Shown: positions 7,900 through 14,766 of the stretch, one piece after another
Layout: each line of letters starts with the position of its first letter
Position numbering within the stretch: the first letter of the stretch is position 1
From: Pseudomonas monsensis
Lineage (GTDB): Bacteria; Pseudomonadota; Gammaproteobacteria; Pseudomonadales; Pseudomonadaceae
Assembly: GCF_014268495.2 (NCBI RefSeq)
Contig: NZ_CP077087.1
Span: 1,925,501 to 1,989,500, forward strand
Direction of reading: 5' to 3'
DNA length: 64,000 nt
Notes under the pieces: generated by a model
Seen by the model: only the letters and a program-made list of their open reading frames with translations
What the model was told of the DNA's origin: nothing
Database searches by the model: none
Position numbers and translations under genes: made by a program

Positions 7900-9114
7900 A
7901 TGAGTGACATCAATCAGAAAGACGACCAGGAAATCGGCCCAGCAGGCGAAAAGCTGCAGAAAGTCCTCGCCCGTATCGGCGTCGGCTCGCGCCGTGACGT
8001 TGAAGCCTGGATCAGCCAGGGCCGGATCAAGGTCAATGGCAAAGACGCCACCCTCGGCCTGCGCGTTGACATGCACGACGCCATCACCATTGATGGCAAG
8101 GTCATCAAGCGCGAAGAGGCGGCCGAATCGGTGCGCCGCGTGATCATGTACAACAAGCCCGATGGCGAGATCTGCACCCGTGACGACCCGGAAGGCCGTC
8201 CGACCGTGTTCGACAAGCTGCCGCGTCCGAAAGAGGGGCGCTGGATCAACATCGGTCGTCTCGACATCAACACCACCGGTCTGCTGATGTTCACCACCGA
8301 CGGTGAACTGGCCAACCGTTTGATGCACCCGTCCTACGAGATGGACCGTGAGTACGCCGTGCGTGTACGCGGTGAAGTCGACGACGAAATGATCGAACGC
8401 CTGAAGGCCGGCGTCGTGCTGGAAGACGGCCCGGCCAAGTTCACCGACATCAAGCAGGCGCCAGGTGGCGAAGGTTTCAACCACTGGTATCACTGCGTGG
8501 TGATGGAAGGTCGTAACCGTGAGGTTCGTCGTCTGTGGGAATCCCAAGGGCTGGTGGTCAGCCGTCTGAAGCGCGTGCGTTTCGGTCCGGTGTTCCTCAA
8601 CTCCGACCTGCCGATGGGCCGCTGGCGCGAAATGAGTCAGTACGAAGTCGACATTCTCAGTGCTGAAGTCGGCCTGACGCCGGTAGCGATGCCGCAACTC
8701 AACGCCAAGAGCAAAGACAAGCTTGAGCGTATGCAGCGTAAATCGTCTCGACCAATGGCCAAGACCGAGCGCGTGCGCACGCTGCGTCCAGCCGCTGGCG
8801 CACCGACCGGCCCACGCCCAAGCCGCGAGCCGCAGATCGAAGGCGAGCGTCCGGGTCGCAAGCCTGCAGCGCGCCCGGATGGCGAGCGCGCGCCACGCGG
8901 TCGTACTGAGCGTGGCGAAGGTCGTGCACCGGCCGGTCGCGGTACGCCAGTGGCGGATCGTCCGGCGGACACCACCAATAAGCGTCCGGCCAAGCCAGCG
9001 CCGAAGCGTCCTGGTATCAAGCTGGTCGACGGTGACAAGCCATCGGGTAACCGTCGCGGTGCACCGAGTGGTTCGGGCCAGCGTCCGGGTTTTGGTCGCA
9101 AGAAACCTGAGTGA
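7900..9114 (+). CDS. rluB: 23S rRNA pseudouridine(2605) synthase
   Basis: RluB converts U2605 of 23S rRNA to pseudouridine. The 404-residue protein has an S4 RNA-binding domain (EKLQKVLARIGVGSRRDVEA), then the RsuA/RluB catalytic domain with GRLDINTTGLLMFTTDGELA, in which the Asp of GRLD is the catalytic residue, and EGRNREVRRLWES. The last 130 residues or so are a basic, Arg/Pro/Gly-rich tail, probably disordered and RNA-contacting, as usual in pseudomonads. ATG at 7900 follows GGGAGG; an ATG at 7855 lacks a ribosome binding site. An intrinsic terminator follows. Confidence 0.95.
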   Translation: MSDINQKDDQEIGPAGEKLQKVLARIGVGSRRDVEAWISQGRIKVNGKDATLGLRVDMHDAITIDGKVIKREEAAESVRRVIMYNKPDGEICTRDDPEGRPTVFDKLPRPKEGRWINIGRLDINTTGLLMFTTDGELANRLMHPSYEMDREYAVRVRGEVDDEMIERLKAGVVLEDGPAKFTDIKQAPGGEGFNHWYHCVVMEGRNREVRRLWESQGLVVSRLKRVRFGPVFLNSDLPMGRWREMSQYEVDILSAEVGLTPVAMPQLNAKSKDKLERMQRKSSRPMAKTERVRTLRPAAGAPTGPRPSREPQIEGERPGRKPAARPDGERAPRGRTERGEGRAPAGRGTPVADRPADTTNKRPAKPAPKRPGIKLVDGDKPSGNRRGAPSGSGQRPGFGRKKPE

Positions 9115-9157
9115 AGCAGCTGTGAGCTTTGAGCGATAAGCTTCAAGCTGAATGAAA

Positions 9158-9188
9158 AACGCCAACCGCAGGGTTGGCGTTTTTTTTC
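9158..9188 (+). terminator. Intrinsic terminator after rluB
   Basis: The stem AACGCCAACC/GGTTGGCGTT with a GCAG loop is followed by a run of eight T residues. Confidence 0.92.
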
Positions 9189-9227
9189 GTCTGGCGAAAG
9201 GTATGTAGTTTCTGACCCGGCTCTTCG

Positions 9228-9316
9228 GAGCAAGCCCGCTCCCACAGGTTTTTTGTCGTTAACAGAATTCGTGTACAACAATGAAACCTGTGGGAGCGGG
9301 CTTGCCCGCGATAGGG
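9228..9316. repeat. REP pair (REPIN), GTGGGAGCGGGC type
   Basis: The left unit reads GCAAGCCCGCTCCCACAGGT and the right unit ACCTGTGGGAGCGGGCTTGC. They face outward around an AT-richer centre, between the rluB terminator and the convergent metalloenzyme gene. Confidence 0.88.
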
Positions 9317-9343
9317 CGAGAGGCTTCACCCTCTATTTCAGCC

Positions 9344-10309
9344 TTAAAAGACGAAGCGCCCATCAAACACCGGCTTGTCATCCAGCGCCAACACCCCACC
9401 CGAGAAGATCAGGTCCAGGTGATGGCTACCCTTGGCGCCACCGCCGAGGCCCAGGTGCAACCCGCAGTGCCGCTCCTCGAACCCGGCATTGCGCGCATAC
9501 AGATCCTTCACGCCTTCGTTGGTGCCGATCCCCAATTCCTCGATCCGCCGGTTCGACGGGTTGGCGTCCAGGTATTTGTTGAAATCATGCTCCAGCCCCG
9601 GCACATCAGTGGCGATGCGGCTGATGGTCGAGTTCTCGATCCACAGTTCCAGTGGCGATTCCAGTACGCCGTACTTGCGCGCAAAGGGGATGGTGCTGAG
9701 GAAGGTGCCCTTGAATTTCACATGGCCGTTGATGGCTTCGCTGTGGGTGGCGATTTCGCCGGGGGCCAGGTCGAAGTTGCCGACGCCGTTGATGTCGGTC
9801 CACTTCTTGATGCTGCTCAGCGGCGTTTCGAACCATGAGCCGTGGTCGTCCCTGAAGCTCAGCGTGGTGGCCTGGGACATGCGCTGGATCAGATGACTGT
9901 TGAGCCCGGCGATGCGCTGCGGGGTGATGCTGAAGGTGTCGTAGAAATAGTCGCCGTAATCCTTGAACAGCAGCGACTTCTTCCAGTTTTCCGCCATCAC
10001 GCCTTGCAGCGCGCGGACAAACTCCGGGCCGTCGGGACGCGGGTTGGGCAAGGTGGAAGAGTCGTAGAAGAAAATGTACAGATCGCTATCGGCAATCGCT
10101 GCGGTCAGCGTTGCGGTACTTTCCAGATCCAGGCGCCTTGCGCTGAAGGTGAAACGCGGGTGATCGCCGGCCTGTTCGGCGATGGCGCCGGTCAGGGCTT
10201 CGTAATCGGCGGTGTGGCCGAGCAATACCTTTGCCGACTCCAGGCCGGCAAGGGCGGGGTGATGTTCGAGGTAGTAAAGGAAATGCGAGATCGCACGGGG
10301 CTTATCCAT
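9344..10309 (-). CDS. NicX/M29-like metalloenzyme, second gene of a peptide-enzyme pair
   Basis: Protein of 321 residues without signal peptide or membrane segment. The C-terminal part resembles the M29 aminopeptidase/NicX (2,5-dihydroxypyridine dioxygenase) fold. RHCGLHLGLG (His281 and His285) followed by SHHLDL (His297 and Asp299) reproduces the His...His-x-Asp metal site of NicX, and DLAPGEIATHSEAINGHV (about 180-197) is the usual upstream strand. Start at 10309 follows GGGAG. It lies 70 bases downstream of a 45-codon peptide gene with a hairpin between, as in operons where a precursor is made in excess of its enzyme. It could be a peptide-modifying or ring-cleaving oxygenase, or a peptidase. 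The fold is moderately sure; the substrate is unknown. Confidence 0.8.
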   Translation of the reverse strand: MDKPRAISHFLYYLEHHPALAGLESAKVLLGHTADYEALTGAIAEQAGDHPRFTFSARRLDLESTATLTAAIADSDLYIFFYDSSTLPNPRPDGPEFVRALQGVMAENWKKSLLFKDYGDYFYDTFSITPQRIAGLNSHLIQRMSQATTLSFRDDHGSWFETPLSSIKKWTDINGVGNFDLAPGEIATHSEAINGHVKFKGTFLSTIPFARKYGVLESPLELWIENSTISRIATDVPGLEHDFNKYLDANPSNRRIEELGIGTNEGVKDLYARNAGFEERHCGLHLGLGGGAKGSHHLDLIFSGGVLALDDKPVFDGRFVF

Positions 10310-10339
10310 GAGTACTCCCTGACTGACCGTGAAGGAAGC

Positions 10340-10370
10340 GGCAGGCACGACCGGCCGGACCGTGCCTGCC
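10340..10370 (-). promoter_or_regulatory. Intercistronic hairpin
   Basis: A perfect 10-base-pair stem (GGCAGGCACG with CGTGCCTGCC) and an 11-base loop that is itself self-complementary (CCGGCCGG). It lies between the 45-codon peptide gene and the metalloenzyme gene. No U-tract follows on the minus strand, so it looks like a stabiliser or partial attenuator and not a full terminator. Confidence 0.7.
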
Positions 10371-10379
10371 CGGGATGTC

Positions 10380-10517
10380 TTACAGAGGCCACATCGCCGT
10401 GCCGAACGGAACGACCGCGTCGGCTTGCATCATTTCCACAGCCGCCTCGTGGGTCGGTGCTTCAAACCATTCGTCCAGTTGCAGTTCGGTATCCAAGTCT
10501 TTTTCCAGTGCTTGCAT
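10380..10517 (-). CDS. 45-residue peptide, possible RiPP precursor
   Basis: Short gene with a strong ribosome binding site (AGGAGATCGACC then ATG). The peptide has an acidic, Leu/Glu-rich front (MQALEKDLDTELQLDEWFEA) and a shorter, hydrophobic, nearly neutral end (VVPFGTAMWPL). That is the charge layout of a leader plus core peptide. Aromatic residues are W17, F18, F38 and W43; there is no Cys. It is the first gene of a two-gene minus-strand unit with the NicX/M29-like gene. I do not recognise the family. Alternatives are a regulatory leader peptide or a small subunit. Reality of the gene is well supported by its start signal and placement; the precursor role is inference. Confidence 0.65.
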   Translation of the reverse strand: MQALEKDLDTELQLDEWFEAPTHEAAVEMMQADAVVPFGTAMWPL

Positions 10518-10707
10518 GGTCGATCTCCTAGATGACTTTCACGGTTATGACTGGCCGGTCGAGGTGGCCGGCAAGACGTGAAAAACCTAGTTCAGGGTGT
10601 TTTGTAATGCAAAAAATTATTTATTTAAAATTTAAATAAACTTTTTATTCTGTTTTTCGCCAAGGGTTTTCTTATTTGAAAACAAAAAACTAAGCCGCCA
10701 ACTTCGT

Positions 10708-10721
10708 TAGCAAGCTTGCTA
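10708..10721. promoter_or_regulatory. Perfect 14-bp palindrome, candidate operator
   Basis: TAGCAAGCTTGCTA lies directly downstream (minus strand) of TTGACG at 10728-10723, a possible -35 element for the peptide operon, although no good -10 follows at standard spacing. Between here and the peptide start is a strikingly AT-rich stretch (about 10596-10690) that includes the 9-bp inverted repeat TTATTTAAA/TTTAAATAA at 10621-10639. Confidence 0.4.
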
Positions 10722-10779
10722 CCGTCAATTTGTAGACATCCTTCGAAAATTTCTGAAATGGAAAATCTGCGTTACGCGA

Positions 10780-10797
10780 CGTAAAGAAATGTTTACG
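10780..10797. promoter_or_regulatory. PhhR/TyrR-type box
   Basis: CGTAAAGAAATGTTTACG is a perfect inverted repeat of CGTAAA around six bases and matches the TyrR-family consensus TGTAAA-N6-TTTACA at 10 of 12 positions. It lies between the peptide/metalloenzyme operon (minus) and the aromatic permease gene (plus), so it could serve either. PhhR is encoded at 29179-30741. Confidence 0.65.
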
Positions 10798-10972
10798 AAA
10801 AGCGCGGCGTAACCCAGTGGAACCACGTCTCTCCAGAGGCTGTAAGGAAAACCTGCCGAAGCCCGGCTGCGAGCGCTTCATGCAAGGCTCTGGCGCGCTT
10901 GTTTCAGCGTCGTTTGAAGGGTGTGATGCGCCCCATGCCTGTCGTGCAGGTGCATAACAAGAAGGAGGCGCA

Positions 10973-11119
10973 ATGAACGCCGTGACTGATCTCCACTTCT
11001 CTGCGTGGGACGGTTTTCTCCCCGTCCCCGTCGATGGCCTGCAAAGGCCTGACTCAATTATTGCTGCCGCCCGAGCGTCTCGAGGCGGACACACGCAATC
11101 CCGGCAACCGCCACGCTGA
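10973..11119 (+). CDS. Possible 48-residue small protein or upstream ORF
   Basis: A short ORF opening with MNAVTDLHFSAWDGFLPVPV and ending with an Arg/Gln/Pro-rich tail. Its only strong support is an excellent ribosome binding site (AAGAAGGAGGCGCA before ATG). It lies between the PhhR-type box and the permease leader ORF. No homologue is recognised. It may be a regulatory upstream ORF or chance. Confidence 0.35.
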   Translation: MNAVTDLHFSAWDGFLPVPVDGLQRPDSIIAAARASRGGHTQSRQPPR

Positions 11120-11287
11120 TCCAGCGGGGTCTGGCAGCAGGGGGTTAGCGGTGTACAATGCGCCGCGTTTTAACTGTGACCCTCTGCGTAATCGCGCAAA
11201 CCTCAAGGCTATCCGCCTTGTTCACTCCGCCGCGTCATAAGCGTGTCGGGTTCGATTTCGTCACAGATAAAAACAAACAGGTGACGC

Positions 11288-11350
11288 ATGACCGTTGTAA
11301 ATAAGCTGAACTCCTGGTGCCTGCGCTGGGGTTTGATCGGGGCTGCCTGA
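11288..11350 (+). CDS. 20-residue leader peptide before the aromatic permease gene
   Basis: The ORF reads MTVVNKLNSW then CLRWGLIGAA, with two Trp codons (positions 10 and 14) and AGGTG placed 6 bases before its ATG. It ends 60 bases before the permease start. A plausible -10 element (TACAAT, 11154-11159) lies upstream. The interval after the stop is C-rich and poor in G with no clear hairpin, which would fit Rho-linked control as in TnaC systems better than a classic attenuator. That mechanism is inference. Confidence 0.5.
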   Translation: MTVVNKLNSWCLRWGLIGAA

Positions 11351-11410
11351 AATCGCAACCTTGCAGCAACGTCTACTGAACATCATCAAACCTTGCGTGA
11401 GACCTTTTTC

Positions 11411-12829
11411 ATGAGTGGACAACCCTCGCAATCAGGCGAGCTGAAACGCGGCCTGAAAAATCGCCATATTCAACTGATCGCCCTCGGTGGCGCGATCGGT
11501 ACCGGATTGTTCCTCGGCTCGGCCGGGGTGCTGAAATCCGCCGGCCCGTCGATGATCCTCGGCTACGCCATCTGCGGCTTCATCGCCTTCATGATCATGC
11601 GCCAGCTCGGCGAAATGATCGTCGAAGAGCCGGTGGCCGGTTCCTTCAGCCATTTCGCGCACAAGTACTGGGGCGGCTTCGCCGGCTTCCTGTCGGGCTG
11701 GAACTGCTGGATTCTGTATATCCTGGTGGGCATGTCGGAGCTGACCGCGGTCGGCAAATACATTCACTACTGGGCGCCGGAGATCCCGAGCTGGGTCACC
11801 GCAGCGGCGTTCTTCGTGCTGATCAATGCGATCAACCTGGCCAACGTCAAAGTCTTCGGTGAAGCCGAGTTCTGGTTCGCGATCATCAAGGTCGTGGCGA
11901 TCGTCGGCATGATCGCCCTGGGCAGCTACCTGCTGGTCAGCGGTCATGGCGGCCCGCAGGCATCGGTGAGCAACCTGTGGTCGCACGGTGGTTTCTTCCC
12001 GAATGGCGTCAGCGGCCTGGTGATGGCCATGGCGATCATCATGTTCTCCTTTGGCGGTCTGGAAATGCTCGGTTTCACTGCCGCCGAAGCCGACAAGCCG
12101 AAAACCGTGATCCCGAAAGCGATCAATCAGGTGATCTACCGGATCCTGATTTTCTACATCGGTGCACTGGTGATCCTGCTGTCGCTGACCCCATGGGACA
12201 GCCTGCTGGAAACCCTCAACGCGTCCGGCGATTCGTATAGCGGTAGCCCGTTTGTGCAAGTGTTCTCGATGCTCGGCAGCAGCACCGCCGCACACATCCT
12301 CAACTTCGTGGTGTTGACCGCGGCCCTGTCGGTGTACAACAGCGGTACCTACTGCAACAGCCGCATGCTGCTGGGCATGGCCGAGCAGGGCGATGCGCCG
12401 AAAGGCCTGGCGAAGATCGACAAGCGCGGTGTGCCGGTGCGTTCGATCCTGGCGTCGGCGGCGGTGACACTGGTGGCTGTATTGCTCAACTACCTGATTC
12501 CGCAGCACGCACTGGAACTGCTGATGTCGCTGGTGGTAGCGACCCTGGTGATCAACTGGGCGATGATCAGCTTCTCGCACTTCAAGTTCCGCCAGCACAT
12601 GAACAAGACGAAGCAGACGCCGCTGTTCAAGGCTCTGTGGTATCCGTATGGCAACTACATCTGCCTGGCGTTCGTCGCGTTCATTCTGGGCGTGATGCTG
12701 CTGATCCCGGGCATCCAGATCTCGGTGTACGCGATTCCGGTGTGGGTCGTGTTCATGTGGGTCTGCTACGTGATCAAGAACAAGCGCGGTGCGCAACAGG
12801 CGCTGCACGCAGCGGGTGCTGCCAAGTAA
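11411..12829 (+). CDS. aroP: Aromatic amino acid permease (AroP-like)
   Basis: Inner-membrane APC-superfamily importer of 472 residues with about 12 helices. It follows E. coli AroP closely in sequence blocks: KRGLKNRHIQLIALGGAIGT at the first helix, RQLGEMIVEEPVAGSFSHFA, INAINLANVKVFGEAEFWFA, IMFSFGGLEMLGFTAAEAD and AALSVYNSGTYCNSRML. Likely substrates are Phe, Tyr and Trp; the related proline-specific or general permeases cannot be excluded from sequence. ATG at 11411 is used because a TTG at 11393 adds six residues unlike the family. Placement behind a Trp-containing leader and a PhhR-type box supports an aromatic substrate. A terminator follows. Confidence 0.9.
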   Translation: MSGQPSQSGELKRGLKNRHIQLIALGGAIGTGLFLGSAGVLKSAGPSMILGYAICGFIAFMIMRQLGEMIVEEPVAGSFSHFAHKYWGGFAGFLSGWNCWILYILVGMSELTAVGKYIHYWAPEIPSWVTAAAFFVLINAINLANVKVFGEAEFWFAIIKVVAIVGMIALGSYLLVSGHGGPQASVSNLWSHGGFFPNGVSGLVMAMAIIMFSFGGLEMLGFTAAEADKPKTVIPKAINQVIYRILIFYIGALVILLSLTPWDSLLETLNASGDSYSGSPFVQVFSMLGSSTAAHILNFVVLTAALSVYNSGTYCNSRMLLGMAEQGDAPKGLAKIDKRGVPVRSILASAAVTLVAVLLNYLIPQHALELLMSLVVATLVINWAMISFSHFKFRQHMNKTKQTPLFKALWYPYGNYICLAFVAFILGVMLLIPGIQISVYAIPVWVVFMWVCYVIKNKRGAQQALHAAGAAK

Positions 12830-12849
12830 GCGCTGACGCAGAAACACAA

Positions 12850-12876
12850 AACCCGGCCTGAGTGCCGGGTTTTTTA
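12850..12876 (+). terminator. Intrinsic terminator after aroP
   Basis: The stem AACCCGGC/GCCGGGTT around CTGAGT is followed by a short T run. It also faces the end of the convergent SHMT-like gene. Confidence 0.88.
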
Positions 12877-12902
12877 TGGGTACAAATGCTGTGAGTCGGG
12901 TG

Positions 12903-14252
12903 CTATTGGTAGTCGGCGACAGGATAGTCCCTGCACAAGGTTTCGACCTCTGAACGAAACTGCGCAAGGAGCAGGGGTTCCAGTGTGTAGTCCTGCTCAC
13001 CGAGCGGCGCGACGGTATTCAGAATCCGGACGATCAAATCGACGATCTGGCGGCTGCCGTGGACATCGACCCGGCGTTGCGCCAGAGCGCCCGTGCCGAT
13101 GCGCAGCCCGCTGGTAACGAGTGCCGAGCGGTGATCGCCGGGGACGCGATGTTTGCTGACGATGATCCCGCAGTGCCCCAGCGCCGCCTCCGCGATGGCG
13201 CCCGTAACGCCGCCACGCAAGCGAACCAGCACCGTGTGGTTTTCACTGCAGCCGCCAACCACCTCATAATCCTTGGCCTGAAACGCTTTGGCCATTTCAT
13301 CCGCCGTACTGCGGATCTGCGCCATGCAGGCATCGAACTCTGCGGACATTGCATAACCCAGCGCGGCAGCCTTCGCAGCGATCATGTTGGCGGCGGGCGC
13401 GCCCTGCATTCGCGGGTAAACGGCTTGCTCAAGGAGACGACTGAAGGTGGTCCGCAAGCCGGGAATCTTGGTGTTCGCATCAGCACCGCTGAGGATCAGG
13501 CCACCGCGAGGCCCGGCGAGTTGCTTGTGCGTGCACGTGACGGTGACGTGTGCGGCGTTGATCGGGCTTGGATGGCGCGCGGTAGCGACGAGCCCGGCGA
13601 TATGCGACATATCGGCGAGCAGGATAGCGCCTGCTTCATCGGCAATGTCGCGAAACCGCTTGAAGTCCACCACGCGCGAATAGGCGGTGGCGCCGCAGAG
13701 GATGACGCGTGGGCGATGGGCGAGTGCGAGCAGACGTACCTTGTCGTAATCGATCAGGCCGTCGGATGTTGTGCCGTACTGGATCGCCTTGTAGTAGGCG
13801 CCGGAAAACGCGGCAAGGCTGCCATGCGTCAGATGACCACCGTGTTCCACCGCCATGCCCAGCAAGGTATCGCCAGGCTCAAGCAAGGCTGTGAGCACTT
13901 GGTAAACAGCGTTCGACGCCGAGTGTGGCTGCACGTTGGCGTATTGCGCGCCGAACATTTCCCGCGCCCGGCGAATGGCCAGCGACTCGACCAGTTCGAC
14001 GTTCTCGCACCCCGCGCTGTGGCGCTTGCCGGGCATGCCTTCAGCGGTCACGTTGACCAGCACGGAAGCAGAGGCCGCCAAGGTTCGCGGCTGAACTGCG
14101 CAGGAGGAGGAGACCAATGAAAGGGTGTGCTGTTGACGCGTCACCTCAGCGTCGAGAATGGCCGCCAGTTCGGCATCTTCTGCGCGGAGATCCGCGAGGC
14201 CACGACGCAACACGTCAGCCTGGTTCTTGAGCGGTTCAGTAATGACTGCCAT
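12903..14252 (-). CDS. SHMT-like PLP enzyme with altered active site
   Basis: Fold-type I PLP enzyme of 449 residues in the serine hydroxymethyltransferase family. Conserved elements are ANVQPHSASNAVYQ, HGGHLTHGS, the PLP-contacting DMSHIAGLVA (Asp214, His217), the Schiff-base Lys243 in THKQLAGPRGG and SGLRIGTGAL for the carboxylate-binding Arg. Relative to E. coli GlyA, the ASENYTS segment is SSSCAVQ here, so the catalytic Glu becomes Ser50 and a Tyr becomes Ala52. The RYYGG segment is RHSAG, losing both tyrosines. This argues against ordinary folate-dependent SHMT activity and for another beta-hydroxy amino acid reaction. Start follows GGAAGG. The true substrate is unknown. Confidence 0.85.
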   Translation of the reverse strand: MAVITEPLKNQADVLRRGLADLRAEDAELAAILDAEVTRQQHTLSLVSSSCAVQPRTLAASASVLVNVTAEGMPGKRHSAGCENVELVESLAIRRAREMFGAQYANVQPHSASNAVYQVLTALLEPGDTLLGMAVEHGGHLTHGSLAAFSGAYYKAIQYGTTSDGLIDYDKVRLLALAHRPRVILCGATAYSRVVDFKRFRDIADEAGAILLADMSHIAGLVATARHPSPINAAHVTVTCTHKQLAGPRGGLILSGADANTKIPGLRTTFSRLLEQAVYPRMQGAPAANMIAAKAAALGYAMSAEFDACMAQIRSTADEMAKAFQAKDYEVVGGCSENHTVLVRLRGGVTGAIAEAALGHCGIIVSKHRVPGDHRSALVTSGLRIGTGALAQRRVDVHGSRQIVDLIVRILNTVAPLGEQDYTLEPLLLAQFRSEVETLCRDYPVADYQ

Positions 14253-14307
14253 TGCTTTTTTCCTTCCCTGGTTTTGCGTGATTTGCGCATGTCCTTGCTT
14301 GCCAGAT

Positions 14308-14366
14308 CTGTACAGGCGAATCCGTGTTTTGACCGCTGTGCGCGCAAAACTAAACCCTGTACAGGC
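14308..14366 (-). promoter_or_regulatory. Direct repeat CTGTACAGGC upstream of the SHMT-like gene
   Basis: Two identical decamers (14308-14317 and 14357-14366), each with a palindromic CTGTACAG core, stand 49 bases apart, 56 to 114 bases upstream of the SHMT-like start. Paired direct repeats before a PLP-enzyme gene are typical of MocR/GabR-type regulator sites; no such regulator gene is in the window. Confidence 0.5.
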
Positions 14367-14723
14367 CACCCGTTTTTTCGTTCTTTCACTCGCGAGAATG
14401 AGACGCCGGATTGACGCATCATAGATTTTTCAGTGAGGAACACCACAGAATTAATCAAAAAAATGAACATTCTTCAAAGAAAATGATTCTTTTTGTAGTC
14501 GTTGCGGGTGTAAAACAGGCATTACCCGGTGTCGCTTTTCAAGCGCCGGGTCGAAGGCAACAGGAACTGACGAGTCAGTACGGAGGCTGAAATGACCCCG
14601 CATGTTGGCGGAAGCAGCCTGTGAAAGCTGACTTTTTATACCGAACCCAGGGAGGGAGAATGCTATGATCCTGCGCGGCACTGACAGGGATATAACTGCA
14701 ATTTCCTACCTCACTTGTGTATG

Positions 14724-14743
14724 TCCGGAATGATCATTCGGGA
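14724..14743. promoter_or_regulatory. Palindrome, candidate autoregulatory operator
   Basis: The perfect 12-bp palindrome GAATGATCATTC is extended by TCC/GGA on either side, giving 18 of 20 symmetric bases. It lies 23 bases before the HTH regulator start and just downstream of a possible -10 (TATAAC, 14691-14696). The rest of the 14253-14766 interval contains the CTGTACAGGC repeats and an AT-rich stretch around 14440-14500; no gene was seen. Confidence 0.5.
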
Positions 14744-14766
14744 CGTGACAATGATTGCAGTTAAAA

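Noticed and set aside
10690..11094. 134-residue minus-strand open frame upstream of the peptide operon
   Set aside because: It runs through the PhhR-type box and palindrome and has no ribosome binding site or recognisable domain.
11432..13000. 522-residue minus-strand open frame across aroP
   Set aside because: It overlaps the clear AroP-like gene and is full of His/Gln/Arg repeats typical of an antisense frame in GC-rich DNA.
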